Below, piece by piece: positions 26,576 to 35,235 of a stretch of 64,000 nucleotides of DNA; the first letter of the stretch is position 1; each line of letters opens with the position of its first letter. A program made the position numbers and the translations under genes. Where the stretch lies: the NCBI GenBank assembly GCA_900544135.1, contig UQTU01000012.1, forward strand, positions 1 through 64,000, in the 5' to 3' direction. Source of the stretch: an uncultured Collinsella sp. (GTDB taxonomy: Bacteria > Actinomycetota > Coriobacteriia > Coriobacteriales > Coriobacteriaceae). The notes below the pieces were generated by a model that saw only the letters and a list, made by a program, of their open reading frames with translations, was not told where the DNA came from and did no database searches.

Positions 26576-26917
26576 TTACTCCTCGGCGCCCTCAGCGGCC
26601 TCAGCGGCAGCCTTAGCGGCCTCGGCCTCTTTGGCGAGCTGCTTCTTGGACTTCTTGACGACGGTCTCGGTCTTCTCGCCCTCGTTGGCGGCCTTGACCA
26701 GAGCAGCGACAGCGTCGGTGAGCTGAGCGCCCTTGGACTGCCAGTCAGCGATCTTCTCGAGATCGAGGTTGATGGTCTTGGGGGCGGTCATCGGATTGTA
26801 GCGGCCAACCTCCTCGATGATACGACCGTCACGCGGGGCGCGGGAATCGGCGACGACGACACGGTAGTACGGACGCTTCTTAGCGCCGTGACGAGCAAGG
26901 CGAATCTTGACTGCCAA
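26576..26917 (-). CDS. rpsP: 30S ribosomal protein S16
   Basis: Small-subunit protein S16. The core AVKIRLARHGAKKRPYYRVVVADSR is cut here to its recognisable parts: VKIRLARHG and RPYYRVVVADSR. After residue 75 comes an Ala/Glu/Lys-rich tail of about 35 residues, longer than in E. coli but common in actinobacteria. The start is TTG at 26917 with GGAGGAG six bases upstream. An ATG 12 codons earlier would add residues foreign to the family. Confidence 0.96.
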   Translation of the reverse strand: MAVKIRLARHGAKKRPYYRVVVADSRAPRDGRIIEEVGRYNPMTAPKTINLDLEKIADWQSKGAQLTDAVAALVKAANEGEKTETVVKKSKKQLAKEAEAAKAAAEAAEGAEE

Positions 26918-27046
26918 AGGAAACTCCTCCAACCAAGCAGCTTTAGGCTGCAACTACAAACAAACAGTTGAACATAATACGCCATCGACGCGGGCAGGTG
27001 AAGTCCGTGAGACCAACTTCTTCGGTGTAGTCGAAGGCAAATCCAT

Positions 27047-27074
27047 ATCTTAGACAAGAATTCGCGATTTGCAA
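27047..27074 (-). promoter_or_regulatory. candidate promoter of the rpsP operon
   Basis: On the minus strand TTGCAA (27069-27074) and TAAGAT (27047-27052) are separated by 16 bases. Transcription would begin near 27040, leaving a leader of about 120 nt that contains a small CAACT/AGTTG hairpin (26950-26971). Confidence 0.5.
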
Positions 27075-27106
27075 GCACATCCACGCACCCCACATGAGCT
27101 GCGCGG

Positions 27107-27112
27107 TATACT
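27107..27112 (+). promoter_or_regulatory. -10 hexamer of dinB, implying a leaderless transcript
   Basis: TATACT ends six bases before the dinB ATG, and no Shine-Dalgarno-like sequence is present. Transcription should therefore start at or within a base of the ATG. No clear -35 box is seen. Confidence 0.5.
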
Positions 27113-27118
27113 CATGCC

Positions 27119-28372
27119 ATGAAAAGACGCGAACATACATACGGTTATGAAGATGCTGCGGGCGTCACGCCGCCGCCCTGGACGGGACCGGCGGTGGGCC
27201 TCATGGATCTCGACGCGTTTTTTGCGAGCGTGGAGATGCTCGATCATCCCGAGTGGCGCGGCAAGCCACTCATCGTGGGTGGCGATGCCGATTCCCGCGG
27301 CGTCGTGTCCACCTGCTCATACGAGGCGCGTCGCTTTGGCGTGCACTCCGCCATGCCCTCGGCCGAGGCACGGCGCCTCTGTCCGCAGGCCATTTGGACG
27401 CATGGCCATTTCGATCGCTACCACGAGGTCAGCGCGCAGGTCATGGCGATTCTCGCCGACGAGACCCCGCGCGTTGAGCGCGTATCCATCGACGAGGCCT
27501 TTATCGATATCACGCCAGGTCGCTTTGCACCCGAGGACCCGCTGCTGGTTGCTCGGCGCATCAGTGATCGCGTGGCAGCGCTGGGAGTGACCTGCTCCAT
27601 AGGCGTGGGCTGCAACAAGACGGTCGCAAAGATCGCAAGCGAGCGGGACAAGCCGTTTGGGCTGACCATCGTGCGCCCCGGAACCGAGCAGCGCTTTTTG
27701 GCCGCGCTGCCGGTATCTGCCATGAGCGGCATCGGGCGCTCGGCCGAGGAGCGGCTGCGCCGCATGCGCATCTATACGCTTGGCGAGCTATCACGTGCAC
27801 CGGAATCCACCTTGGTCTCTATTTTTGGTGTCAACGGCGAACGTATGCGCCAGCGTGCGCTGGGGCTCGAAATCTCCGAAGTCACAAGCCTCGATGAAGA
27901 GCGCGAGGTCAAGTCGGTCAGCAACGAGCGCACCTTTGCGAAAGATTTGACCGAGCGTGGGGACATCGAAGCGGCGATTGCGCTGTTGGGAGAGTCAGTG
28001 GGACGCCGCCTGCGTCGTCAGGGACTAACGGGGGCCACGGTGACACTCAAGCTCAAGTATTCGTATGGAAGCGGTCGCTCGGCACAGCACCGGCTGCCGC
28101 ATCCGACCGACGATGAGAACATCTTTGTGGCGGTGGCGCTCGAACTGCTCGACAACATCTGGCAGGAAGGGATGCATGTGCGCCTGGCGGGCATCGGCAT
28201 GAGCGACTTCGACCACCAAGGCGGCATCCAGACCGACCTGTTCTGCGAGATCGATGACCGCGGAGCCCAATCCAGCGACCGTCGCGACCTCTCGGTCGCC
28301 ATCGACGCCGTCCGAGACAAGTTCGGCGACACCGCTCTCTCCTTCGGCCGCCAATCCCGCTTCAACGATTAG
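27119..28372 (+). CDS. dinB: DNA polymerase IV (Y family)
   Basis: Error-prone translesion polymerase. The first catalytic Asp is in LMDLDAFFASVEM (about residue 31), and the second acidic pair is in VSIDEAFIDIT. The polymerase core with CSIGVGCNKTVAKIAS and the little-finger domain follow. A clamp-binding-like QTDLF lies near residue 372 instead of at the very C-terminus. The length is 417 residues. It is the only plus-strand gene among the ribosome-linked operons and is divergent from rpsP. There is no ribosome binding site ahead of the ATG. Confidence 0.95.
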   Translation: MKRREHTYGYEDAAGVTPPPWTGPAVGLMDLDAFFASVEMLDHPEWRGKPLIVGGDADSRGVVSTCSYEARRFGVHSAMPSAEARRLCPQAIWTHGHFDRYHEVSAQVMAILADETPRVERVSIDEAFIDITPGRFAPEDPLLVARRISDRVAALGVTCSIGVGCNKTVAKIASERDKPFGLTIVRPGTEQRFLAALPVSAMSGIGRSAEERLRRMRIYTLGELSRAPESTLVSIFGVNGERMRQRALGLEISEVTSLDEEREVKSVSNERTFAKDLTERGDIEAAIALLGESVGRRLRRQGLTGATVTLKLKYSYGSGRSAQHRLPHPTDDENIFVAVALELLDNIWQEGMHVRLAGIGMSDFDHQGGIQTDLFCEIDDRGAQSSDRRDLSVAIDAVRDKFGDTALSFGRQSRFND

Positions 28373-28396
28373 TCCCTATGGCAAAAAGAAAACCGG

Positions 28397-28419
28397 GCAG
28401 CTGCAAGTAGTGCAACTGC
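28397..28419 (-). terminator. possible terminator downstream of rsfS
   Basis: An imperfect nine-bp stem (GCAGCTGC paired with GCAACTGC) is followed on the minus strand, after a short CCCGG, by TTTTCTTTTT. It lies between the convergent dinB and rsfS genes. Confidence 0.4.
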
Positions 28420-28437
28420 ACGGCATACGGCAGAGGG

Positions 28438-28469
28438 TAGCTAAAAAAGCCCCGTCCCAAATGAGCTAC
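28438..28469. repeat. GGGAC-core dispersed repeat, copy B
   Basis: Matches copy A at 20390-20421 at 30 of 32 positions, including both TAGCT/AGCTA arms. It begins directly at the TAG stop codon of rsfS. On the minus strand the element contains GGGACGGGGC followed by six T residues. Confidence 0.7.
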
Positions 28470-28924
28470 TAGAGGAGGTCGAGGGGAAGCTGGGGGGCGT
28501 CGCCCCAGAGCTTTTCGAGGCGGTAGAACTCGCGCGCCTCGGGAGTGAAGACGTGGACGACAACCGAACCGTAGTCCATGAGCATCCAGGTCTTCTGCTC
28601 GCGGCCCTCGATGGAAAACGGGTGCTCGCCGCAAGCCTCGGCGACCTTCTCCTCAATCTCGTCGACGATGGAATCAACCTGACGGTTGTTGGTGCCGGTA
28701 GCGAGGACAAAGTAGTCGCACACATCGGAAAGCTCGGTCAGGTCGAGCACTTGCACGTCCTCGCCCTTCTTGTCGTAGGCGGCCTGCGCGGCGGCGCGGG
28801 CGACATCCTCGGCGGCAACACCGCTCGCGGAAAGCGTTGCGGCAGTGCGATCGGACGTGGCAACGAAGCTCTTGTGCTCCACACCTTCAAGAATCTGCTC
28901 GTCGGTCATGGTCTCGTCGGCCAT
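28469..28924 (-). CDS. rsfS: ribosomal silencing factor RsfS
   Basis: Binds L14 and blocks subunit joining in starving cells. The conserved core is KGEDVQVLDLTELSDVCDYFV, here recognised by LDLTELSDVCDYF, ATGTNNRQVDSIVDEIE and WMLMDYGSVVVHVF. The N-terminus is extended by about 35 acidic residues. The length is 151 residues. It closes the obg-nadD-yqeK-rsfS run, a widely conserved order. The stop codon abuts a dispersed repeat. Confidence 0.95.
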   Translation of the reverse strand: MADETMTDEQILEGVEHKSFVATSDRTAATLSASGVAAEDVARAAAQAAYDKKGEDVQVLDLTELSDVCDYFVLATGTNNRQVDSIVDEIEEKVAEACGEHPFSIEGREQKTWMLMDYGSVVVHVFTPEAREFYRLEKLWGDAPQLPLDLL

Positions 28925-28951
28925 GGAATACCTCTTTCTAGACAGCCCGAG

Positions 28952-29560
28952 CTAGCGCAGCTGGGCGTAATGGTTGTAAATCGTAATAGCCGTGGGATAA
29001 AGATAACGCCCGGTCTGGATCACATAGACCAGACCCTGCGCAAAACAGGAGAAGAACAACTCGTCGAGCGAGGACTTCCCCACCATCTTGCGCAGCGCAT
29101 GGGCATAATCACCGTGGCGATTGGGTTCGATGGCATCGGCCACAAAGACCACCATATCGAGCGGCGTCATGTCGCAAGCGCCCACGGTGTGACGGTCGAC
29201 AGCCTGAAAGACCGCCGGCGACAGCTCGGGAAAAAGCTGCGGAAGCTCATAGGCGGCAACCGGGCCATGCAAAAGCGGCGTCGCGGCAGACGGAGAGCCG
29301 GCAATCTTAATGCCGTAATGCAGAGCGCGCGTGACCAGCTCGTCGTCGGAGAGCACTTTATCCCAGTCATGGATCAGGCCAGCGGCAGCGGCATCAAAGC
29401 GGTTGACACCGTACACCTCGGCTAGGTGCAACGCAGTCTCGGCAACCCCGAGCGAATGCACGTAGCGCTTACGCTTATCCTTCATGCGCACATCGAGCAA
29501 CTCGTGGATGCGCGTCAAGAGCGCGCGTTCGTCGCCCTCAAACTGATCTTCTACCGACAA
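28952..29560 (-). CDS. yqeK: HD-domain nucleotide hydrolase YqeK (symmetrical Ap4A hydrolase family)
   Basis: HD-superfamily phosphohydrolase. Gram-positive YqeK proteins cleave Ap4A symmetrically. The metal-binding His-Asp is in GLIHDWDKVLSDDEL, preceded by YVHSLGVAETALHLAEVYG. The length is 202 residues. The start is TTG at 29560. It follows nadD by 12 bases, the usual order. Confidence 0.9.
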   Translation of the reverse strand: MSVEDQFEGDERALLTRIHELLDVRMKDKRKRYVHSLGVAETALHLAEVYGVNRFDAAAAGLIHDWDKVLSDDELVTRALHYGIKIAGSPSAATPLLHGPVAAYELPQLFPELSPAVFQAVDRHTVGACDMTPLDMVVFVADAIEPNRHGDYAHALRKMVGKSSLDELFFSCFAQGLVYVIQTGRYLYPTAITIYNHYAQLR

Positions 29561-29572
29561 CGTTCTCCCCCA

Positions 29573-30250
29573 TCAATCAAAATCGTCTTGCCCAAGATCG
29601 GCATACAGGCCGCGTTTACGAATATAGCCGAGCACGGACTCGCTCGTAAGATAGCGTACGCTCATGCCGCGAGCAACCCGCTTGCGAATGTTGGTCGAGC
29701 TAATCGCCAGCGCCGGGATCTGGATATACCGCACGTCAAACGGCAGGCCCGACTCTTTGATTCGCGCGCGAGCAGTATCGATATCAAAGCCCGGTCGCGT
29801 CGCAGCAATAAAGGTTGCCAGTTCGGCAATCTCATCAGCATTGTGCCAGGTCACTATATCGATAATCGCATCAGCACCCGTAATAAAGTAGAGCTTTACC
29901 TGAGGCGGGTAAAAGTCGCGCAGGGCGCGCAGCGTATCGGCTGTATAGGTGACACCGGCACGATCGATCTCGAAGCGGCTTGCCAAAAAGGCCGGGTTCG
30001 CGGCGGTCGCGAGGACCGTCATGGCATAACGGTCCTCGGCCGGCGTCACCGGTTTGTCGAGTTTAAAGGCAGGCGAGCCCGCCGGCATAAAGAGCACGGC
30101 GTCCAAGTCGAGGGACTCACGTGCCTGCTCGGCGGTCACCAGGTGACCGTAATGGATGGGGTCAAAGGTACCGCCCATAATGCCGAGCCTAAACTCCTGC
30201 CCGTCCTCTATGGGAAGCTCGGGCAGACCGATTCCACCGCGCAGTGACAT
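29573..30250 (-). CDS. nadD: nicotinate-mononucleotide adenylyltransferase
   Basis: Transfers AMP to nicotinate mononucleotide in NAD synthesis. The nucleotidyltransferase motif GIMGGTFDPIHYGHL (about residue 30) and the C-terminal ISSTNIRKRVARG (ISSTxIR) are intact. The length is 225 residues including about 25 residues before the fold. It lies three bases from obg. Confidence 0.96.
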   Translation of the reverse strand: MSLRGGIGLPELPIEDGQEFRLGIMGGTFDPIHYGHLVTAEQARESLDLDAVLFMPAGSPAFKLDKPVTPAEDRYAMTVLATAANPAFLASRFEIDRAGVTYTADTLRALRDFYPPQVKLYFITGADAIIDIVTWHNADEIAELATFIAATRPGFDIDTARARIKESGLPFDVRYIQIPALAISSTNIRKRVARGMSVRYLTSESVLGYIRKRGLYADLGQDDFD

Positions 30251-30253
30251 GGC

Positions 30254-31720
30254 TTACTCGCCCTCCGGGGTCTCAACAACGTTGACTTCGGTAGTGCCTT
30301 CGGAGCCCTCGGTGGCATCAGCCACGTCCGCACCCTCGGCCGCTACGTCAATAACCTCAACGTCTGCATCCTCGAACTCGTCCTCGAACTCCGAGAAGTC
30401 CTCGGCGCCCTCAAAGTCAAAGGCGCGCTGGCAAATGCGAACCTCGTCGCCGGCACGGCAACCGGCCTTTTCGAGCGCATCGTCAACACCCATGCGGGAA
30501 AACTTATGCTGCAGATAGATGACGGCCTCCTCATTTTCCCAGTCGGTCTGGATAACCAAGCGCTCGATGGCGCGACCGACCACGCGGAAGGCATGAGGCT
30601 CTTCTTGGACAATACGGAACCGCTTCTCGCGCTGCAGGCGGCGACGCTCCCACTCCTCGTCGCGCAAATCGACCGGCTCATCAGAGACCGCCAGCTCAGC
30701 GCGGAGCTTGGCCACCTGCTCGCCCACGGCAAGCATCAACGTGTTGAGACCGGCACCCGTCACAGCGGACACGGCAAAGAACATATGCCCGTCGTCGAGC
30801 GCCGCACGCTTAAGGTCGGCAATCTTGTCGGCCGTGCCCGGCGCATCGCACTTGTTGGCGACGACGATCTGCGGACGCTCCGAAAGCTCAGCGCCATACT
30901 GCTCAAGCTCACGGTTAATAATGCGATAGTCCTCAACCGGATCGCGATCCTCAAACCCGCCCGTCATGTCAACGACATGCATGATCAAGGCCGTGCGCTC
31001 AATGTGGCGCAGGAACTGATGGCCCAGGCCACGACCCTCGCTCGCGCCCTCGATGAGACCGGGAACGTCGGCAACGACGTAAGAATATTCGCCGGCACGC
31101 ACCATGCCCAGATTGGGCACAAGCGTGGTAAACGGGTAGTCGGCAATCTTGGGACGGGCAGCGCTCATACGCGCGATGAGCGAGGACTTGCCGACCGAGG
31201 GAAAGCCCACAAGCGCGGCATCGGCCATGAGCTTCATCTCGAGCTCGATCCAGTGCTCCTCAGCCGGCTCGCCGAGCTGGGCAAACGCGGGCGCGCGACG
31301 CACCGACGTCACAAAGTGAGTGTTGCCCAGACCGCCAGCACCACCGGGCGCCACGACAACGCGCTCGCCGTCGTGCACCAGGTCGGCAATCTCGAACATC
31401 GGGGTCTGCGTCTCGGGATCGAGCTCGCGGACTACGGTGCCCATGGGGACTTTCAAAATCAGGTCCTCACCGCTTTTGCCGTTGCGGCGGGCACCCTGGC
31501 CATGCGTTCCGCGCTCGGCACGGAAGTGATGCTTAAAGCGGTAATCGATCAGCGAGGACAGCTGAGCGTCGGCCTGAATGACGACGTTGCCGCCACGACC
31601 GCCGTCGCCGCCATCGGGGCCGCCCTTGGGAACAAATGCCTCGCGCCTAAACGACATGCATCCGGCTCCGCCGTCGCCGCCGCAAACGTTAATTCGGCTG
31701 ATATCGGTGAACTGTGACAA
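30254..31720 (-). CDS. obg: GTPase ObgE/CgtA
   Basis: Ribosome-associated GTPase involved in 50S assembly and stress control. The N-terminal glycine-rich Obg fold (CGGDGGAGCMSFRRE) is followed by the G domain with GFPSVGKSSLIARMSA (about residue 165), DVPGLIEGASEGRGLG and NKCD. The C-terminal OCT domain (about 335-420) and an acidic tail of about 50 residues complete 488 residues. The start is TTG at 31720 with AGGAGG eight bases away. An apparent terminator lies between rpmA and this gene. Confidence 0.97.
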   Translation of the reverse strand: MSQFTDISRINVCGGDGGAGCMSFRREAFVPKGGPDGGDGGRGGNVVIQADAQLSSLIDYRFKHHFRAERGTHGQGARRNGKSGEDLILKVPMGTVVRELDPETQTPMFEIADLVHDGERVVVAPGGAGGLGNTHFVTSVRRAPAFAQLGEPAEEHWIELEMKLMADAALVGFPSVGKSSLIARMSAARPKIADYPFTTLVPNLGMVRAGEYSYVVADVPGLIEGASEGRGLGHQFLRHIERTALIMHVVDMTGGFEDRDPVEDYRIINRELEQYGAELSERPQIVVANKCDAPGTADKIADLKRAALDDGHMFFAVSAVTGAGLNTLMLAVGEQVAKLRAELAVSDEPVDLRDEEWERRRLQREKRFRIVQEEPHAFRVVGRAIERLVIQTDWENEEAVIYLQHKFSRMGVDDALEKAGCRAGDEVRICQRAFDFEGAEDFSEFEDEFEDADVEVIDVAAEGADVADATEGSEGTTEVNVVETPEGE

Positions 31721-31736
31721 CAGAATCGCCTCCTAC

Positions 31737-31780
31737 AAAAAAGAGGGAGACCCTTGAATCCTAAAACTCAAGTGCCTCCC
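31737..31780 (-). terminator. hairpin terminator between rpmA and obg
   Basis: Stem GGGAG/CTCCC plus CTTGA/TCAAG with an internal loop (31745-31780), followed on the minus strand by CTCTTTTTT. It should reduce read-through from rplU-rpmA into obg. Confidence 0.7.
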
Positions 31781-31805
31781 ACATATGTGCTCTATGAAGG
31801 GTGAA

Positions 31806-32063
31806 TTACGCGTTCGCGAGCGGGCGTACGCTGACCCTGTGCTTGATACCCTTGTGGAACTCAACGGTACCGTCGACCAGCGCGAACAGCGTGTCGTCCT
31901 TGCCACGGCCAACGTTCTCACCCGGGTGGATGTGCGTGCCGTGCTGACGGACGAGAATCGTGCCCGTGGTTACCGTCTGGCCGGCATAGCGCTTCGTGCC
32001 AAGGCGCTGACCGCGGGAGTCACGGCCATTACGGGAGGAACCGAGTCCTTTTTTGTGTGCCAT
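31806..32063 (-). CDS. rpmA: 50S ribosomal protein L27
   Basis: L27 with MAHKKGLGSSRNGRDS at the very N-terminus and KRYAGQTVTTGTILVRQHGTHIHPG in the core, recognised by GTILVRQHGTHIHPG. There is no extra cleaved leader, unlike Firmicutes L27 proteins that need Prp protease. The length is 85 residues. It follows rplU. Confidence 0.97.
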   Translation of the reverse strand: MAHKKGLGSSRNGRDSRGQRLGTKRYAGQTVTTGTILVRQHGTHIHPGENVGRGKDDTLFALVDGTVEFHKGIKHRVSVRPLANA

Positions 32064-32096
32064 TGTGTATACCTACTCTTTCGTTACGAGTGTAAT

Positions 32097-32471
32097 CTAC
32101 TCGGCGACGGGAGCCTCGGCAACAGCCTCAGCCTCTGCCTTGACAGCCTTCTTGGCGCGGGAGGTAGCCTGAACCTTCACGATCTTCAGCTTGGTGAGCT
32201 GCTGACGGTGACCCTTCAGACGACGATAGCGCTTGCGCTTGTGGAACTTGAAGACCAGCTGCTTCTCGCCCTTGAACTGCTCAACGATCTGAGCGGTAAC
32301 CTTGGCCTTGGCCAGCTTGTCGGGATCGGTGACGATCTTCTTACCATCGTTGAGGAAGATAACCGGCAGGGTGATCTTATCGCCCTCATTGCCCTCGATC
32401 TTCTCGACGGTGATGACATCGTCGGTGGCGACCTTGTACTGCTTGCCGCCCGTGTTAACGATTGCGTACAT
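32097..32471 (-). CDS. rplU: 50S ribosomal protein L21
   Basis: L21 with MYAIVNTGGKQYKV at the N-terminus and KFHKRKRYRRLKGHRQQLT in the core. The C-terminus is extended by an Ala/Glu-rich tail. The ATG at 32471 was chosen because family proteins begin at MYAIV. The length is 124 residues. The promoter lies about 45 bases upstream. Confidence 0.97.
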   Translation of the reverse strand: MYAIVNTGGKQYKVATDDVITVEKIEGNEGDKITLPVIFLNDGKKIVTDPDKLAKAKVTAQIVEQFKGEKQLVFKFHKRKRYRRLKGHRQQLTKLKIVKVQATSRAKKAVKAEAEAVAEAPVAE

Positions 32472-32513
32472 GTTTACTTGCCCTTCATGCATCAGTTAGT
32501 GCAACAGCCGAAT

Positions 32514-32542
32514 ATAGTAGCAGGCGATAATACCCCCGTCAA
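32514..32542 (-). promoter_or_regulatory. sigma-70-type promoter of rplU-rpmA
   Basis: On the minus strand TTGACG (32537-32542) and TACTAT (32514-32519) are separated by 17 bases. The -35 box overlaps the last codons of the upstream radical-SAM-associated gene. Confidence 0.8.
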
Positions 32543-33351
32543 CGAGTATGTGGAGCAAATCCACAAGTTCGCACAGGTATGGGGCTGACGAGTCGGCCCT
32601 CGTCGTCCTCGCATGCTTGATTCTGACGCTCGACATCGTAGGAGCAGATGGTCACGAGGTCTTGCGTACCGGTGGAAACAATAGGTGCATCGACGCCCGG
32701 GGTCAAGCCCTGCAACAAAACGTCAGCTGCGGAAAGCAAAATTTCCGGACGCATGGAGCCCTCATTATCGGCATGGGTGTCGAGCATGAGCACCAGATGG
32801 TCCGGGCGCTCCCCTGCCTTAAGCTCATAGCCCACCAGTGTGTGGTCAAGGTCCAGGCGTTTGCTCTTTTTGCCGCGTGCGTAGTCGATGCCGTGGCCCG
32901 CGCGCAGCGTATCGATAGCGCGACGCACCTCGTCGGCGTCCACCGGTGCCTCAGGGTCAAGATGCAGATCGATACGATACGACAGACGCGTGAGTTGCGC
33001 CGTCAGCGCCGGCGTGCGCACGTCGATGTATGCCGCCTCGATGGGGGCCAGATCGGCCGGAGATGCCGCCGCCAAACATTCAAACGCCTCATCGAGCGCA
33101 ACGAACTCAGTCATAAACAAGTCATACCACTCGCAAGTCGACGACGTTCCCACCGGCAGCGCCGACGAAAAGCCCACACGCATATGCGGAGAGAAGCCCT
33201 GCGTCACGGCATAGGGCAGCCCCGCGCGACGCACGATGCGCTCAATAGTATGAATCACTTCGAGATGGCCCAGGTACTTAAGGCGGTCGCGCTTGCCATA
33301 GCGAACGCGAAGCCTAAAGAGCGTGGGGTTGTCGGTCAGGCGCTCACTCAT
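32539..33351 (-). CDS. TIGR03936 family radical-SAM-associated protein (DUF2344)
   Basis: The N-terminus (RLRVRYGKRDRLKYLGHLE) and the GFSPHMRVGFSSALPVGTSS motif are typical of the DUF2344 family. In other genomes it is a separate gene or a fusion to the TIGR03960 radical SAM protein. The biochemical role is not established; context suggests RNA or tRNA modification. The length is 270 residues. The ATG overlaps the stop of the preceding radical SAM gene (ATGA). Confidence 0.88.
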   Translation of the reverse strand: MSERLTDNPTLFRLRVRYGKRDRLKYLGHLEVIHTIERIVRRAGLPYAVTQGFSPHMRVGFSSALPVGTSSTCEWYDLFMTEFVALDEAFECLAAASPADLAPIEAAYIDVRTPALTAQLTRLSYRIDLHLDPEAPVDADEVRRAIDTLRAGHGIDYARGKKSKRLDLDHTLVGYELKAGERPDHLVLMLDTHADNEGSMRPEILLSAADVLLQGLTPGVDAPIVSTGTQDLVTICSYDVERQNQACEDDEGRLVSPIPVRTCGFAPHTR

Positions 33352-35225
33352 GCGCGATCACCCACCAATACGTTCTTGGCATGAAGCGTGGGGCAGATTC
33401 CGCAGCCGGTGCACGAGGTACGGGTACAGTCGGGCGTCGTGACGCCCTCCAACGAGCGGCGGTATTCGCGCTCGAGGAAGCCGCGCGAGCAGCCGGGGCT
33501 CACATGCTCCCACGGCAGACGCCAGTCCAACTCGTAGGGCAGGTGCACAAGCTCATTGAGGTCGATGCCGTTTTTGGCAGCAGCCTCCTTCCAGTTATCG
33601 AGCGAGAAATGCTCTACCCAGGCGTCAAAGCGAGACCCCGAGCGCCAAGCATCGATGATGACGGGCGTCATGTCACGACCGGCGCGGGAGAGCGCGGCCT
33701 CGATGAGCGAGGTCTCGGCATCGTGGTAATGCACGCGGACGGCACGGTTGCGAACGCTCGTGATAAGCAGCTTCTGGCGACGCTTGACGTCGTCGTAGTC
33801 GAGCTGCGGGCACCACTGGAACGGCGTGGCAGCCTTGGGGATAAACACCGAAACCGAGATGGACACCGAGATCGAGCCGCGACGAGCCTTGGGCACCACG
33901 GAACGACCGAGCTCCAGCACGTGATCGGCCAGATTGGCGATGGCCACGATGTCCTCGTCGCGCTCGCCGGGAAGGCCCATCATAAAGTAGAGCTTCATGC
34001 GGTTCCAGCCGGCCTCGAAGGCCGCCTTGGCCGCACGGTCCAGGTCCTCCTCGGTCACGTTCTTGTTAATGATGTCGCGCATGCGCTGGCTGCCGGCCTC
34101 GGGTGCGAACGTCAGGCCGCCCTTCTTTTCGCCGGCGACCGACTCGGCCATATCCACGCCAAACGAATCCAGGCGCTGCGACGGAATAGACACGCGAATA
34201 CCCGTACCCTCCAGGCGACGGTTGAGCCTGCCGAGCACGTCACGAATGCAGGAGTGGTCGGTCGTGGAGAGCGAGGTCAGCGACACCTCGTCATAGCCGG
34301 TCTTTTCCAGACCCTGAATCACCGACGAGACGATCTGGTCGGCCGAGCGCTCGCGCACCGGGCGATACGTCATGCCGGCCTGGCAAAAACGACAGCCGCG
34401 GGCGCAGCCGCGCAGAATCTCGATAGACAGGCGATCGTGAACCAGCTGCGCATAGGGCACGCACGACTGCGACAGCGGATTCGTGGCGCCGAAATCCTCG
34501 ACGACGCGTTTGTAAACCACGGTCGGCGCATCCTTGCCCTCGCGCGGCACGGTGTAGCCATGCGGCGAGCAGGGCTCGTCGTGACGAACCTCATAGAGCG
34601 ACGGCACGTAGTTGCCGGCAATGGATGCAAGCTGCTCAACAATCTGCGCGCGCGGGACTCCTTCGTCACGCAGGCGGCGATGCAGCTGGCAGGTCTCGAG
34701 CAGCGATTCCTCGCCCTCGCCGATGAGGATGGCATCGAAGAAGGCCGCGTACGGCTCAGGGTTGTACACCGAGGGACCGCCGGCGATGATGATGGGGTCG
34801 TCTTCGCCTCGGTCGGCCGCTAACAGCGGAATGCCAGCGAGATCGAGTGCCTCGAGGAAGTTCGTCACCGCCATCTCGTGCGGCACATGCAGACCGACGA
34901 TATCAAACGAAGCGACGGGGGCAGCACCTTCGAGCGACAGCAGCGGAATGCCCGCCTCGCGCATGGCGTCACCCATGTCGGGCCACGGCACATAGCCGCG
35001 CTCGCAGGAGATGCCCTCGGCCTGGTTAAGAATGTTGTAGAGGATGGCGATACCCTGGTTGGGCAGACCGACCTCGTACACATCCGGGTAGATCAGGCAG
35101 CAACGGTAGTCGGCATCGGCCTTGGAAAGCGTGCCCCACTCGTGATCGATATAGCGACTCGGCTTTTCGACCTTGGCGAGCAGCGGCTCAATTAAATGAA
35201 AACAGTCTTGATACGGAACGCGCAA
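33348..35225 (-). CDS. TIGR03960 family B12-binding-domain radical SAM protein
   Basis: An N-terminal B12-binding-like domain (VGLPNQGIAILYNILN; GGPSVYNPEPYAAFFDAILIGEGE) is followed by the radical SAM core with the cluster motif CARGCRFCQAG. Several C-terminal Cys residues (TSCTGCGICPT) may bind another cluster. The substrate is unknown. The frame runs upstream into the DUF697-like gene. The TTG at 35225 was chosen because AGGGG lies seven bases before it and it clears that gene, giving 625 residues. It pairs with the TIGR03936 gene just before rplU, a conserved arrangement in Clostridia and Coriobacteriia. Confidence 0.9.
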   Translation of the reverse strand: MRVPYQDCFHLIEPLLAKVEKPSRYIDHEWGTLSKADADYRCCLIYPDVYEVGLPNQGIAILYNILNQAEGISCERGYVPWPDMGDAMREAGIPLLSLEGAAPVASFDIVGLHVPHEMAVTNFLEALDLAGIPLLAADRGEDDPIIIAGGPSVYNPEPYAAFFDAILIGEGEESLLETCQLHRRLRDEGVPRAQIVEQLASIAGNYVPSLYEVRHDEPCSPHGYTVPREGKDAPTVVYKRVVEDFGATNPLSQSCVPYAQLVHDRLSIEILRGCARGCRFCQAGMTYRPVRERSADQIVSSVIQGLEKTGYDEVSLTSLSTTDHSCIRDVLGRLNRRLEGTGIRVSIPSQRLDSFGVDMAESVAGEKKGGLTFAPEAGSQRMRDIINKNVTEEDLDRAAKAAFEAGWNRMKLYFMMGLPGERDEDIVAIANLADHVLELGRSVVPKARRGSISVSISVSVFIPKAATPFQWCPQLDYDDVKRRQKLLITSVRNRAVRVHYHDAETSLIEAALSRAGRDMTPVIIDAWRSGSRFDAWVEHFSLDNWKEAAAKNGIDLNELVHLPYELDWRLPWEHVSPGCSRGFLEREYRRSLEGVTTPDCTRTSCTGCGICPTLHAKNVLVGDRA

Positions 35226-35235
35226 CGGAAAACCC

